The notes under the pieces: model-generated
Database searches by the model: none
What the model saw: only the letters and a program-made list of their open reading frames with translations
What the model was told of the DNA's origin: nothing
Position numbers and translations under genes: made by a program
Origin: CAZJCK01 sp964544635
GTDB lineage: Bacteria; Zixibacteria; MSB-5A5; GN15; FEB-12
Assembly (NCBI GenBank): GCA_964544635.1
Contig: CAZJCK010000013.1
Coordinates: forward strand, 1 to 59,026
Direction of reading: 5' to 3'
Length of the DNA: 59,026 nucleotides
Part shown: one piece after another, positions 8,213 to 16,887 of the stretch
How the letters are laid out: each line of letters begins with the position of its first letter
Numbering within the stretch: the stretch's first letter is position 1

Positions 8213-10591
8213 ATGCTAAGACAGTTAATTATTACAGCAGCCATCTTTATCATGGCCACCGTGTCCGCTGCGGCGCATGGCGGCAAAATTTCCGGGCAGG
8301 TCACCGACAGTAAAACAGGCGACCCGATTCCCTACGCAACGGTCCAGATCGAGGGCAGCAAACTCGGCAGTATGGCCGACTCGCTGGGGAATTTCACCCT
8401 CGACCATGTGCCGGTGGGTAAGCACGGCGTGGTCATATCGATAGTTGGTTACACGACCAGTCGTACCACCGTCATGGTAACCGAGGGCGAGACCGCCGAG
8501 TTGCCGGCATCACTCGACGAAATGCAGATCGATGCCGGCCAGATTGTGGTGACCGGTACCCGGACGCCGCGCTATGTGAAAGATGCGCCGGTATTCACGG
8601 AAGTAATATCGAAGGCGTCGATTGAAGACAAGGGTGCACAAAATGTCTTTGAGGCGCTCGAGGGAGAATCGGGCGTGAAGGTGGAGCAGCAGTGCCAGGC
8701 CTGCAACTTCACCATTCTCCGCATGCAGGGCCTGGGCGCCGATCATACTCAGGTACTGCTTGACGGTCAGCCGGTCTATTCCGGGCTGGCGTCGGTATTC
8801 GGGCTGCAGCAGATGAGCACCGCTGAAGTCGACCAGATTGAAATCGTGAAAGGAGCCGGCTCGGCGCTGTACGGCAGCAATGCGGTGGCCGGGGCGATCA
8901 ACATAGTTTCCGCGATTCCGCGCAAGACGGAAGGAAAGATCGGCCTGGAGTTTGGTCAATATGGCACCAACCGGTACAACCTGACCGCCAGCTCGCGCAA
9001 GGACAACCTGGGAGTGTTCGTGTTTGCACAGCAGAGCGACCAGGATGAAATGGATGCGACCGGCGACGCCAACGCGCCGGGTGGTGTGACAAGACCCGAT
9101 GGCTGGATCGATCGTGTCGAGGCGAAGACTCGCAACGCCGGCTTCAACCTGTTCCTTGACAATGTCATCGCCGTGGACCAGTTGGTCGTGCGCGGCCGTG
9201 CCCTGTCGGAAACCCGACGCGGCGGCTGGTTGACTGATAACCTGTTTGAGAATCCGTTTGCAGGCGGCTCCGAGCGAACCATCACCGATCGTTTTACCGG
9301 CCAGGTCGAATACCAGGTCTGGTTGCCCGACGGTTCTGAACTGAACGCCAATATCTCAGTTACCGATCACAATCGCGACGCGACCAACGATACGTTTCTC
9401 GGCGACTACGAAGCCGCCCATGGCGAATCACCGCCGGTGGAGCTGCTCCGGCCGTATGTGGCGAAGGAGGACCTTTACATTCTTAATCTCAACTTCGTGA
9501 AGCCGCTCGGCAATCGGCATCGCCTGCTGGTAGGCACGCAGTTGTCACGCAACCAACTCGAGGAAAGTGGCATGTATCTCGATATCGATACGGAATTGCC
9601 GTACGTATCCAGTTCAGAGAAGCACGCCGTTGATTTCGGTGCCTATGTACAGGACGAAATCAAGCTGTCGAGTCGTCTCGAGCTGGTGGCCGGCATGCGC
9701 TTCGACTACCATACTTCGGAGGACAACTTCCGTGGTTCCGGCGACGTTCTGCCGCAGGGCCTGGAACCGCTGACATATGACGAGTCCTCGTTCAACCCGC
9801 GGTTCTCCATCAAATACTCGCTGACCGATGCCTTCGTGCTGCGTGGTTCAGCCGGCAGCGGCTTCCGCGTACCGTACGGCTTCTCCGAAGACCTCCACCT
9901 GTGCAGCGGCTCGCCGCGTGTGTACAAGAGTGGCACGTTGAAGCCGGAGAAGTCGATGAGCTACTCCATGTCAGCCGACTATACCGTATCATCGTTCAGT
10001 GCCAGCGCCAATTTCTATCGCACCGAATTGACCGATGCCATCGCCTTTGCCGATGCCGAACCCACCGTGGCTGATCTCGGCTACACCTACCAGTGGGAGA
10101 ATATCGACAACGCTTACGTCATGGGTGCAGAGTTCAACTCGTCGTTCTCCGTTGCCAGCGGCCTGGTCATGGGGGCGCGCTTTGAACTGTTCGAGGGCAA
10201 GTATGACAATCCCCGGGGCGACTGGGTCGGTACGCCGTACGAGAACAGCAGCCGCAACATCTCGCGCTATCCCGGTATCTCCGGCGGCGCCAAGGTCGAC
10301 TACACGGTTGACGGTTGGAATTTTACGGCCGATGCCGATGTCAAGGGCAAGATGTACATCGACCTGCTCGAACCGGCCAACGAGTCGGATATCCGTATTC
10401 ACGAAACTGAAACGTTTGCGATTTTCAATGCTCGCTTGAGCAAGTCATTCCTCGATCGCTACAAGGCATATATCGGAATGAAAAACCTGGGTGACTATAC
10501 GCAGGAGGAGAAGCATATCGACGATGCAGCATTCATGTACGCTCCGGTGTACGGACGAATCCTGTATGGCGGTGTGCAGATATCATTGTAG
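8213..10591 (+). CDS. TonB-dependent outer-membrane receptor with carboxypeptidase-regulatory-like N-terminus
   Basis: 792 residues, preceded by GAGGTAAGG. A signal peptide (LIITAAIFIMATVSAAA) is followed by a carboxypeptidase-regulatory-like beta-sandwich at ~25-105 (SGQVTDSKTGDPIPYATVQI, then GNFTLDHVPVG), a plug domain at ~125-235 (IVVTGTRTPRYVKDAP; QVLLDGQPVYSGLASVFG; VDQIEIVKGAGSALYGSNAV) and a 22-strand barrel ending in the aromatic-poor YGGVQISL. The plug carries a Cys pair (QQCQACNFTILRMQGLG) seen in a subset of such receptors. It imports a substrate across the outer membrane with TonB-ExbBD energy. The substrate is not determinable; the His-rich neighbour and the Fur-like operator favour a metal, siderophore or cobalamin-type ligand. 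No SusD partner is present. Confidence 0.9.
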   Translation: MLRQLIITAAIFIMATVSAAAHGGKISGQVTDSKTGDPIPYATVQIEGSKLGSMADSLGNFTLDHVPVGKHGVVISIVGYTTSRTTVMVTEGETAELPASLDEMQIDAGQIVVTGTRTPRYVKDAPVFTEVISKASIEDKGAQNVFEALEGESGVKVEQQCQACNFTILRMQGLGADHTQVLLDGQPVYSGLASVFGLQQMSTAEVDQIEIVKGAGSALYGSNAVAGAINIVSAIPRKTEGKIGLEFGQYGTNRYNLTASSRKDNLGVFVFAQQSDQDEMDATGDANAPGGVTRPDGWIDRVEAKTRNAGFNLFLDNVIAVDQLVVRGRALSETRRGGWLTDNLFENPFAGGSERTITDRFTGQVEYQVWLPDGSELNANISVTDHNRDATNDTFLGDYEAAHGESPPVELLRPYVAKEDLYILNLNFVKPLGNRHRLLVGTQLSRNQLEESGMYLDIDTELPYVSSSEKHAVDFGAYVQDEIKLSSRLELVAGMRFDYHTSEDNFRGSGDVLPQGLEPLTYDESSFNPRFSIKYSLTDAFVLRGSAGSGFRVPYGFSEDLHLCSGSPRVYKSGTLKPEKSMSYSMSADYTVSSFSASANFYRTELTDAIAFADAEPTVADLGYTYQWENIDNAYVMGAEFNSSFSVASGLVMGARFELFEGKYDNPRGDWVGTPYENSSRNISRYPGISGGAKVDYTVDGWNFTADADVKGKMYIDLLEPANESDIRIHETETFAIFNARLSKSFLDRYKAYIGMKNLGDYTQEEKHIDDAAFMYAPVYGRILYGGVQISL

Positions 10592-10630
10592 GCCATTGCC
10601 CATACCTCATATACATTCCATCACAATTGG

Positions 10631-10664
10631 AGCGGGTACGCTTGCGTACCCGCTTCTTTTTTTC
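10631..10664 (+). terminator. Rho-independent terminator after the TonB receptor
   Basis: A perfect 10-bp stem (AGCGGGTACG with CGTACCCGCT, 10645-10654), a CTTG loop and a T-rich tail (TCTTTTTTTTC). Confidence 0.9.
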
Positions 10665-10951
10665 TTCGCGTAATCGACCGGCCCCGGTTCCGGCGCCGTG
10701 ACGTCCCGATATGGCAATATTGGACCCAAAAAGTCCTTGACGAGATGGCGCCGGCATGTATGTTTAGCTGAAAGTAACCAGTTGAACAATGACAGGTTCT
10801 GTTGTTGCCGGCTTCGGTTGTCGTTTTTCCCCCTCGATCTATCGTCGCTCACTTCATCCGCCAGTCGTACAGCTCAGTCCGGGAACGCTGTTTATATTCC
10901 TGTTGTAACCGCACATGGCTCATTGTGCTTCGTACAAGTTGAGGTTTTTTC
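10665..10951 (+). other. Gene-free leader region before the 1472-residue secreted protein
   Basis: Together with the terminator this is a 360-base gap. I see no credible ORF, RNA gene or operator here; the promoter for the gene at 10952 probably lies in it, but no convincing -35/-10 pair stands out. A GAGG site lies just before the ATG. Confidence 0.5.
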
Positions 10952-13900
10952 ATGTCTCGATTGCTCCCGATTACTTTCTCGCTCATTATCCTGCTCACCG
11001 TTGCCGTGTCAGCCCAAAGCGATTCTCTCTGGGTATCCGGTTTCAGCCCGCCGGGGGTGAACGGCAAGGTGAGCGCGACCTGTATTGCCGGCGACACCCT
11101 GATCACGGGCGGCAATATCGGATTCCTGGCGGACAATACGTCGATCGACGAACTGTTCATCTGGGATCTTGACGACGAACGGCTGGACCTGATCAAGCCG
11201 GGAGCCGGCGGTTTTGGTTCCGAGGTGTTTGCCTTCGCAAAGATCCCCGGATTCGGCATTGTTGTCGGGGGCGATTATGAAACAAACCACGACGGCCACA
11301 CGCTGACAAATATCGGCGTGCTGGGCAACGACAACGAATGGTTCACGCTCGGTGGTAGTGCAACCGACGGCTTCGATGGCGCCGTGCGTGCCCTGCTGTG
11401 GTATGACGGACGTTTGTACATTGGCGGTGAGTTTACGCAGGTCGGGTCGATTGCGACCAACGGTTTCATCGTGTGGGACTCGGCAAGCGGCGACTTCCTG
11501 GCGCCAAACAACCAGCTCGATCCCGACGGCAGTTTCAGCGGAAGCGTGAACGCTTTTGAGCAGATCAGTCACAGTAACGGTGACATCTACGTGTATGCCG
11601 GCGGTGAGTTCGCCAAAGCCGGCAACCTCCCTTCCAGCAACCTGGCCCGCTTCAATGTCGACACCCGGGAATGGGAGGCAATTCCGGGAGGGGGTGTCGA
11701 CGGTGAAGTGCATGCGCTGTCGCAAACGCTCTGGCAGGCGTCGACGCGTCGCCTGTTCGTCGGCGGCAACTTCGACAATGCCGGCGGTTCGGCGGCCGCG
11801 AACCTGGCGGTGTATGATTACACTGCCGAAGAATGGGACAATCCGGCAGTCGGGCCGAACGGTACCGTATACGCGCTTCGTCGCAACAGCAGTTCGACCT
11901 TTCAGATGTATGTCGGCGGCGATTTCGATTCGGTCGGCACGCTGGCGACGGGACCACTGGCCTACTACAGTAAGTTGTCGGAAAGCTGGGGTAGTTTCAA
12001 TGTACCCATCTATGGTACGGTTCGAACACTCAGTGAAAACAGTTACGGCAATCAATTCGCGGTGGGTGGCGAGTTCGATTTTGTCGGTGCCGACAGCCTC
12101 AATGTAAATGACATCATGCTCTTTGCCGCAGCCCCCGCAGATACGTCGGTAGCTGCCCTCGGCAACGGGCCGTTGCGCTACGGCGATTACACGGTCAACA
12201 TAGCCGATGTCGCTGTCGATACGGCTGACAATATCTACGCCGTCGGCAATTTCACTCATGCCGGCGGGATCGAACTCAATCATGTCGGTTACTGGGACGG
12301 CGACCGCTGGCATGCATTGGACGAGGGTGTCGACTCGCCGCCCGGCGACATCGAGGTATCCGGCGACACGGTGTATGTTGTCGGCAATGTCGGGTCGGCT
12401 TCCGGCGTTGCGGTCAATGAGATTGCCATGTGGGACGGTGCCTCGTGGCAATCGCTCGGACTGGGCCTTCCCTTCGGCAGCCCGCGTACGGCGGCGCTTG
12501 ACCTCGACGGCAATCTCTGGGTGGGCGGCTTCATCGATTCGGCGGGAACGATTCCGGTGGCTGGACTGGCGATGTGGGACGGGTCGCAGTGGACCTCGCC
12601 CGGCGGTATGTTCTACACCGACGGCGGGTCCGATCCGGCGATCTTCGACATCACCGTCGACAGCGCCACCGGTTATGTCTGGGTGTGTGGTCAGTTTGAC
12701 GGCGTTGGCTCGCTGACCACTCAGAAAGTGGCATACTGGGACGGCGCCGAGTGGAACTGGGCGGCCAATGACGATGTCAGCAGCCCGCGTTCCCTGGCGA
12801 TCAATGCGGACGGCAACCCGGTGATATGGACGTTGAGCGACGCTGAATTGTATGAATGGGTCGGGGGCGACTGGTATGTGTTCGCCGGTGGCGCCAACGC
12901 CTCGGACGGGGTACTGTTTACGCACGGTTGCGATCTCTATCTTGCCGGCGACCCGATCTTTGAGGCCGGCGGCGTCGATATTGGAGACTTCGCACGCTGG
13001 GACGGCCTGGCATGGGAATCGGTCGGCAGCGGTGTCGGCATGCGCATTGCCGCGCTGGCGGCAACAACAGAGGCCCTGGTGCTGGCGGGGCAGTTCGACC
13101 GGGGTGGGACTCCCGAAAACTACTCGAAGAGCATGGCGATATGGAAGGGACTGCGCCAGACCGATGATGTCGCCGACTTTTCGATCGTGAAACCGCAGCC
13201 GGGTGACACCATGGAGTATGGATCCGTATACGAGATCATGTGGGATACCAGTACCACCGTCGAGACGGCATCAATCGAAATCTCCTATGACAGCGGCGCT
13301 ACCTGGCAACCGCTGCATAACACGGCCGATGCAAAGCGCGGCCTGCTCCCCTGGGTAGTGCCGGACACCAATGCGCCGTTCTGCAAACTGCGGTTCGCCG
13401 ACGGTCAGTTTCCGTGCGCCGTGAATGAATTCAGCTTCACCTTCAGTATCACCGCGGATCCCGACCTCGAGTCGACATGGCTGATTCATGCCGGCGGAAC
13501 GTACTACGACGAGCCGTTCGTCCCGGGCTATACCGGCTTCAATTTCGGGAACAGCAAGAAGAACTGCTGGCCGGACAGCGTGCAGGAGAGTATCGACTAT
13601 TCCGATTTCCCCAATCCGCCCGATACCATTCGCAACTTTCCTGACTGGTACCTGTTTGTCGAGGCGTTTGGCGAAGAGTGGTGCTATCGCAACGGTAATC
13701 CCGATCGCATCCGGCCGCGCGCCATGAACCGCTGGGAAGATCTCCTGAGAAAGTGGGGTGGCAGTTGCTTCGGATTCTCGACCGCCGCGCAACTCTGGTT
13801 GTACGGCAACGAATTCAATACCGACCTGATCATTCCTTATGAACCGCTCTACTACCTGGAATACAACACGCTACTGCGCAACGCCGTCAACAAGCACTGG

Positions 13901-15370
13901 ATCTACCAGCATGGCAAGAAGCATCTCAAGCATAATCGCGATGCCCGGGCGTTGACACCGTTTGAAACTTTGGACCTGATTCGCGATAACTTCGCCGCCG
14001 CCTTCTGCAGATCACTGTCGTTCAGTTTTCGCGGCTGGAAGAACAAACTGGACAAGGACAGTGTCGTGGTCGATTCGATCTGGCGCACGTCGGCGCACAA
14101 CGTGGTGCCGTATCACATCAAGAATGTGCCCGATACTCCCGGTATCTACTACATGTACTTCTACGACAGCAACGCCCCCACCAGTCGCGGTCGCTTCGCG
14201 CGGATCGATTCTATCAACAATACCTGGAGTATCAAGCAGTACTATGAGAACGATACGACCAGCCGATTCATCCCGCGCCTGCCGGCTGATGAGTACGGGG
14301 GAGTGGCAACCGATGACCGTAAAACAACTGGCCTGATCGCGCTGGGAGGGGAATCGTCACACGATGTGCTGGTCTACACGTCGTCAACCGAAGAGGTGCT
14401 CATCAGCGACGGCCAGGGGGGTGAGGTCGGCTGGGCGGGCAACGACGAAATTCTGTCGGGCCTGAACGCCGCGCCAATCTTCCCGGACGATCCGGACTAT
14501 CAATACGATTATCCGTCAGGATATATTCTGCCGTCAGGCGAGTATGCGGTTACCCTGTCCAATTTTGAAGGTGCCAACACTCGCTTCTCCTGGCTCGATG
14601 ACTCGGTGACACATGTATATGAGCGCGAGTTGCCGTCGGTCGGGGAAAATGACATTCTCGGTGTGGGCGAGGCGCTGTCGGTCGTAAATCCCGATACGAC
14701 TGACAAGACAGTCACCCTCACATCCATTCGTGCCACCGGCGATGCTGAGCGCTTAGTTGAAATCGGAGACTGGACGATGTCGCCGCATGATACCAGTTCA
14801 CTGATGATTGACAGCAGCGATGGCGTGCTCCTGACTAACTCCGGCGAACCGAAGAACTACACGTTTATACTCTGGAACTCCGGCGATACGGCCGACAGCT
14901 ACACGCAGTCGCTGGCGCCGGTGACGGTCGGGGCCGGGGCGACCCACAAGCTGCTGCCGGACTGGGACAACCTTGAGTCGGGATCGGCGTTTATCGCCAT
15001 CGATGGTGACGGTGACGGCACGTTCGAAGATACGACGATCGCCGATGTTGCCACCGCTGTTGAGGATGACGAACATGGCGGCCTGTTGCCCGAAAAGCTA
15101 AAGCTGGCGCAGAATTATCCCAACCCGTTCAATCCCTCGACGACCATCGAGTTCTCGTTGCCGCGAGCGGAGCATGTGCGGCTGGAGGTCATCAATGTGC
15201 TGGGTCGTGTCGTGACCACACTGGTCGATGGTGAACGGGCGGCCGGACAGCATGAGGTTGTCTGGGACGGTGCAAGCGACGCCGGCAACCGGGTGGCGTC
15301 GGGCGTGTACTTTTATCGCCTGGCCGCCGGCGGCAATTCGCTGACAAAGAAGATGTTGCTCCTGAAGTAG
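10952..15370 (+). CDS. Large secreted protein: propeller-like repeats, papain-like Cys/His region, Por-secretion-type tail
   Basis: 1472 residues. A signal peptide (LLPITFSLIILLTVAVSA-QS) opens it. Residues ~25-740 are repeats of the type LYIGGEFTQVGSIATNGFIV and VYAGGEFAKAGN, i.e. Kelch/galactose-oxidase-like propeller blades. Residues ~750-830 look like an Ig-like module (SIEISYDSGATWQPL). Residues ~840-1130 hold a Cys motif (WGGSCFGFSTAAQLW, Cys939) and a distal His (SAHNVVPYH, His1049) followed by YFYDSNAP (Asp1072/Asn1074). The order Cys-His-Asp/Asn and the flanks resemble papain-like/C39-like peptidases; this is inference. The final ~90 residues are a FlgD-like/Por-secretion tail (AQNYPNPFNPSTTIEFSLP, SGVYFYRL, KKMLLLK). 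It is monocistronic. Confidence 0.85.
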   Translation: MSRLLPITFSLIILLTVAVSAQSDSLWVSGFSPPGVNGKVSATCIAGDTLITGGNIGFLADNTSIDELFIWDLDDERLDLIKPGAGGFGSEVFAFAKIPGFGIVVGGDYETNHDGHTLTNIGVLGNDNEWFTLGGSATDGFDGAVRALLWYDGRLYIGGEFTQVGSIATNGFIVWDSASGDFLAPNNQLDPDGSFSGSVNAFEQISHSNGDIYVYAGGEFAKAGNLPSSNLARFNVDTREWEAIPGGGVDGEVHALSQTLWQASTRRLFVGGNFDNAGGSAAANLAVYDYTAEEWDNPAVGPNGTVYALRRNSSSTFQMYVGGDFDSVGTLATGPLAYYSKLSESWGSFNVPIYGTVRTLSENSYGNQFAVGGEFDFVGADSLNVNDIMLFAAAPADTSVAALGNGPLRYGDYTVNIADVAVDTADNIYAVGNFTHAGGIELNHVGYWDGDRWHALDEGVDSPPGDIEVSGDTVYVVGNVGSASGVAVNEIAMWDGASWQSLGLGLPFGSPRTAALDLDGNLWVGGFIDSAGTIPVAGLAMWDGSQWTSPGGMFYTDGGSDPAIFDITVDSATGYVWVCGQFDGVGSLTTQKVAYWDGAEWNWAANDDVSSPRSLAINADGNPVIWTLSDAELYEWVGGDWYVFAGGANASDGVLFTHGCDLYLAGDPIFEAGGVDIGDFARWDGLAWESVGSGVGMRIAALAATTEALVLAGQFDRGGTPENYSKSMAIWKGLRQTDDVADFSIVKPQPGDTMEYGSVYEIMWDTSTTVETASIEISYDSGATWQPLHNTADAKRGLLPWVVPDTNAPFCKLRFADGQFPCAVNEFSFTFSITADPDLESTWLIHAGGTYYDEPFVPGYTGFNFGNSKKNCWPDSVQESIDYSDFPNPPDTIRNFPDWYLFVEAFGEEWCYRNGNPDRIRPRAMNRWEDLLRKWGGSCFGFSTAAQLWLYGNEFNTDLIIPYEPLYYLEYNTLLRNAVNKHWIYQHGKKHLKHNRDARALTPFETLDLIRDNFAAAFCRSLSFSFRGWKNKLDKDSVVVDSIWRTSAHNVVPYHIKNVPDTPGIYYMYFYDSNAPTSRGRFARIDSINNTWSIKQYYENDTTSRFIPRLPADEYGGVATDDRKTTGLIALGGESSHDVLVYTSSTEEVLISDGQGGEVGWAGNDEILSGLNAAPIFPDDPDYQYDYPSGYILPSGEYAVTLSNFEGANTRFSWLDDSVTHVYERELPSVGENDILGVGEALSVVNPDTTDKTVTLTSIRATGDAERLVEIGDWTMSPHDTSSLMIDSSDGVLLTNSGEPKNYTFILWNSGDTADSYTQSLAPVTVGAGATHKLLPDWDNLESGSAFIAIDGDGDGTFEDTTIADVATAVEDDEHGGLLPEKLKLAQNYPNPFNPSTTIEFSLPRAEHVRLEVINVLGRVVTTLVDGERAAGQHEVVWDGASDAGNRVASGVYFYRLAAGGNSLTKKMLLLK

Positions 15371-15393
15371 CCGATACTGAACTGGAGAAAGAA

Positions 15394-15421
15394 ACGGCCG
15401 GGCATTGCCGTGCCCGGCCGT
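15394..15421. terminator. Shared hairpin between converging genes
   Basis: A perfect 11-bp G+C-rich stem (ACGGCCGGGCA with TGCCCGGCCGT) has a six-base loop. A pyrimidine-rich tail (TTTCTTTCTCC) follows on the minus strand only, so it best terminates the PepSY-like gene, and may also stop the plus-strand gene. Confidence 0.6.
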
Positions 15422-15466
15422 GTGCGGGGTGCCGCTTATTGTCGACTATTGTCTACGGATTCGATA

Positions 15467-16447
15467 TCAACCTTCCGGTTCCATCGCGACCATGATCTCG
15501 CGCGAGGCCAGCACCTCACCCTGGTTGGACATCAATAATTCGCGGTGCTTGTCACGATCCTTCAGGGCGATCTCGTACTGTATCTTTTCACCCTTCGTCA
15601 CCCGGTAGGCGGACAGCACCTTTGAGTTTGGGTGCTTTTTGAGGATCGAGTCCCTGACCATCTCCGGAAGCTCCTCGATCGAAACTTCCTCTTCCACCTG
15701 CATGAGCGCGCCATCGGCAGTGTAGACGTAACTCAGGTCACGGTCACCGCGTTTGGTGTCGATTTCGTACTGGGTACGATCGGTCAAATCTTCCTTGCCG
15801 TACCCGGTTACGGTGGCATTGGGAAAAGCACTGGCAAAGGAGTTGCGGACAGTTTCCGGAATATCAGCTTTGCCGACTTCCTTCCGGCCGTGCCATTCTT
15901 TGGCAGCCATCTGTATCTCCTTCTCCATGTGTTTCATGTGCTCATCGTGCTTCTTGTGTTTTTCCTTGGTTTCGCTGGCGAGCACATTCCCGTCCGGCGC
16001 CACAGTCATCACCTGATACTTGTCACCAGTCATGACGGTCACCTCGTAACGCATCTCGTCACCCTTCGTCACCTTCTCAGCTTTCTTGATCCTGGCGTCG
16101 GGGTGCTTGTTGCTCACGGCCGACATCACTGCTTGCGGCAGATTCTCGACAGTCATCTCCTCTTCCATCAGGTACAGGCTGCCGTCTTCATTGTACATGA
16201 AGCTCGCCATGAGATTACCGAGGACGGCCTCGATCTTATACATCGTCTTGCCATCCTTCTCTTTCTTCTCGTAATTCGTAATGTCGCCGTTGGGATAGGA
16301 TTTTACGAAGGCGTCGGTAATCGTCCTGGGTACATTCGCCATCATTTCGGACTTTTTCATCTCGTGTTTCTTGCCGTGCATATCGGCAAGGGCAGGTCCG
16401 GTCATCAGGAATATCGCCATGACCGAAAGTAGTGCTGCTGATCTCAT
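15467..16447 (-). CDS. Periplasmic PepSY-like (DUF2874-type) tandem-repeat protein
   Basis: 326 residues from the ATG ending at 16447; the adjacent ATG at 16450 is an alternative. An AGGAGG site lies 6 and 3 bases upstream respectively. An earlier in-frame start at 16528 would bury the signal peptide (RSAALLSVMAIFLMTGPALA). The mature protein has a tandem duplication: each half has two PepSY-like modules, with parallel motifs VPRTITDAFVKSYPNGDITN and IPETVRNSFASAFPNATVTG, and LMEEEMTVENLP and QVEEEVSIEELP. A Lys/His-rich hinge (KEKHKKHDEHMKHMEKE) joins them and could bind metal. PepSY-like domains are periplasmic and often inhibitory or sensory. No partner gene is adjacent. Confidence 0.8.
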   Translation of the reverse strand: MRSAALLSVMAIFLMTGPALADMHGKKHEMKKSEMMANVPRTITDAFVKSYPNGDITNYEKKEKDGKTMYKIEAVLGNLMASFMYNEDGSLYLMEEEMTVENLPQAVMSAVSNKHPDARIKKAEKVTKGDEMRYEVTVMTGDKYQVMTVAPDGNVLASETKEKHKKHDEHMKHMEKEIQMAAKEWHGRKEVGKADIPETVRNSFASAFPNATVTGYGKEDLTDRTQYEIDTKRGDRDLSYVYTADGALMQVEEEVSIEELPEMVRDSILKKHPNSKVLSAYRVTKGEKIQYEIALKDRDKHRELLMSNQGEVLASREIMVAMEPEG

Positions 16448-16450
16448 CAT

Positions 16451-16813
16451 CCACCTCCTGTGTGAATTGAGCAGAGTCCATTTGTTTACATTCATATCCG
16501 GTCGCAGGTGTGAACTTAAGGAACACACGCAACCGGAGGTGAGGCGTGGGGCGGGGGATTCACGCCCACGCGACCGCCTCCACTCTTATGTAATTGCAAG
16601 ATTCATTCCGGGTCGCGCTCGGCAGCGCTGATTTGTCAGATTTTCGGGACGTCTTTGTCTCAAAACGTCGCCGCTGACCGACAGAAATTCGCCCAAGTTA
16701 GCGGTTATTCACTTGCCGATCTTGCCGCAACCGTCTATATTGCCGGCCATAAACGTGGGTTATGTGGATGCGCAAGGTAGTTGATATCGAAACCCGGGCC
16801 GGCCTCGTGGCGG
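16451..16813 (+). other. Divergent gene-free region between the PepSY-like gene and the cbb3 operon
   Basis: About 360 bases with no credible coding sequence. It should hold the minus-strand promoter for the PepSY-like gene. The plus-strand regulatory elements for ccoI lie immediately downstream. No RNA gene is recognised. Confidence 0.5.
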
Positions 16814-16837
16814 GCCTCGTGAAAATTGTCACGAGGC
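16814..16837 (+). promoter_or_regulatory. CRP/FNR-family-like operator palindrome upstream of the cbb3 operon
   Basis: A perfect inverted repeat: GCCTCGTGA (16814-16822), a six-base spacer AAATTG, then TCACGAGGC. The inner core CGTGA-N6-TCACG closely matches the CRP/FNR-superfamily arrangement (TGTGA-N6-TCACA). It lies directly before the candidate -35 of the ccoI promoter, centred about 47 bases upstream of the predicted start. It could instead act as an RNA hairpin, but there is no T-tract after it. Confidence 0.6.
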
Positions 16838-16866
16838 TGGTCAGGTCGCTTGTTTCTGTGTATGTT
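16838..16866 (+). promoter_or_regulatory. Candidate promoter of the cbb3 oxidase operon
   Basis: TATGTT at 16861-16866 is preceded at 17 bases by a poor -35 (TGGTCA, 16838-16843), directly abutting the palindrome. A weak -35 next to an activator-type site fits activated transcription. Confidence 0.4.
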
Positions 16867-16887
16867 AGACCGGTAAGCGGGTAAGGT

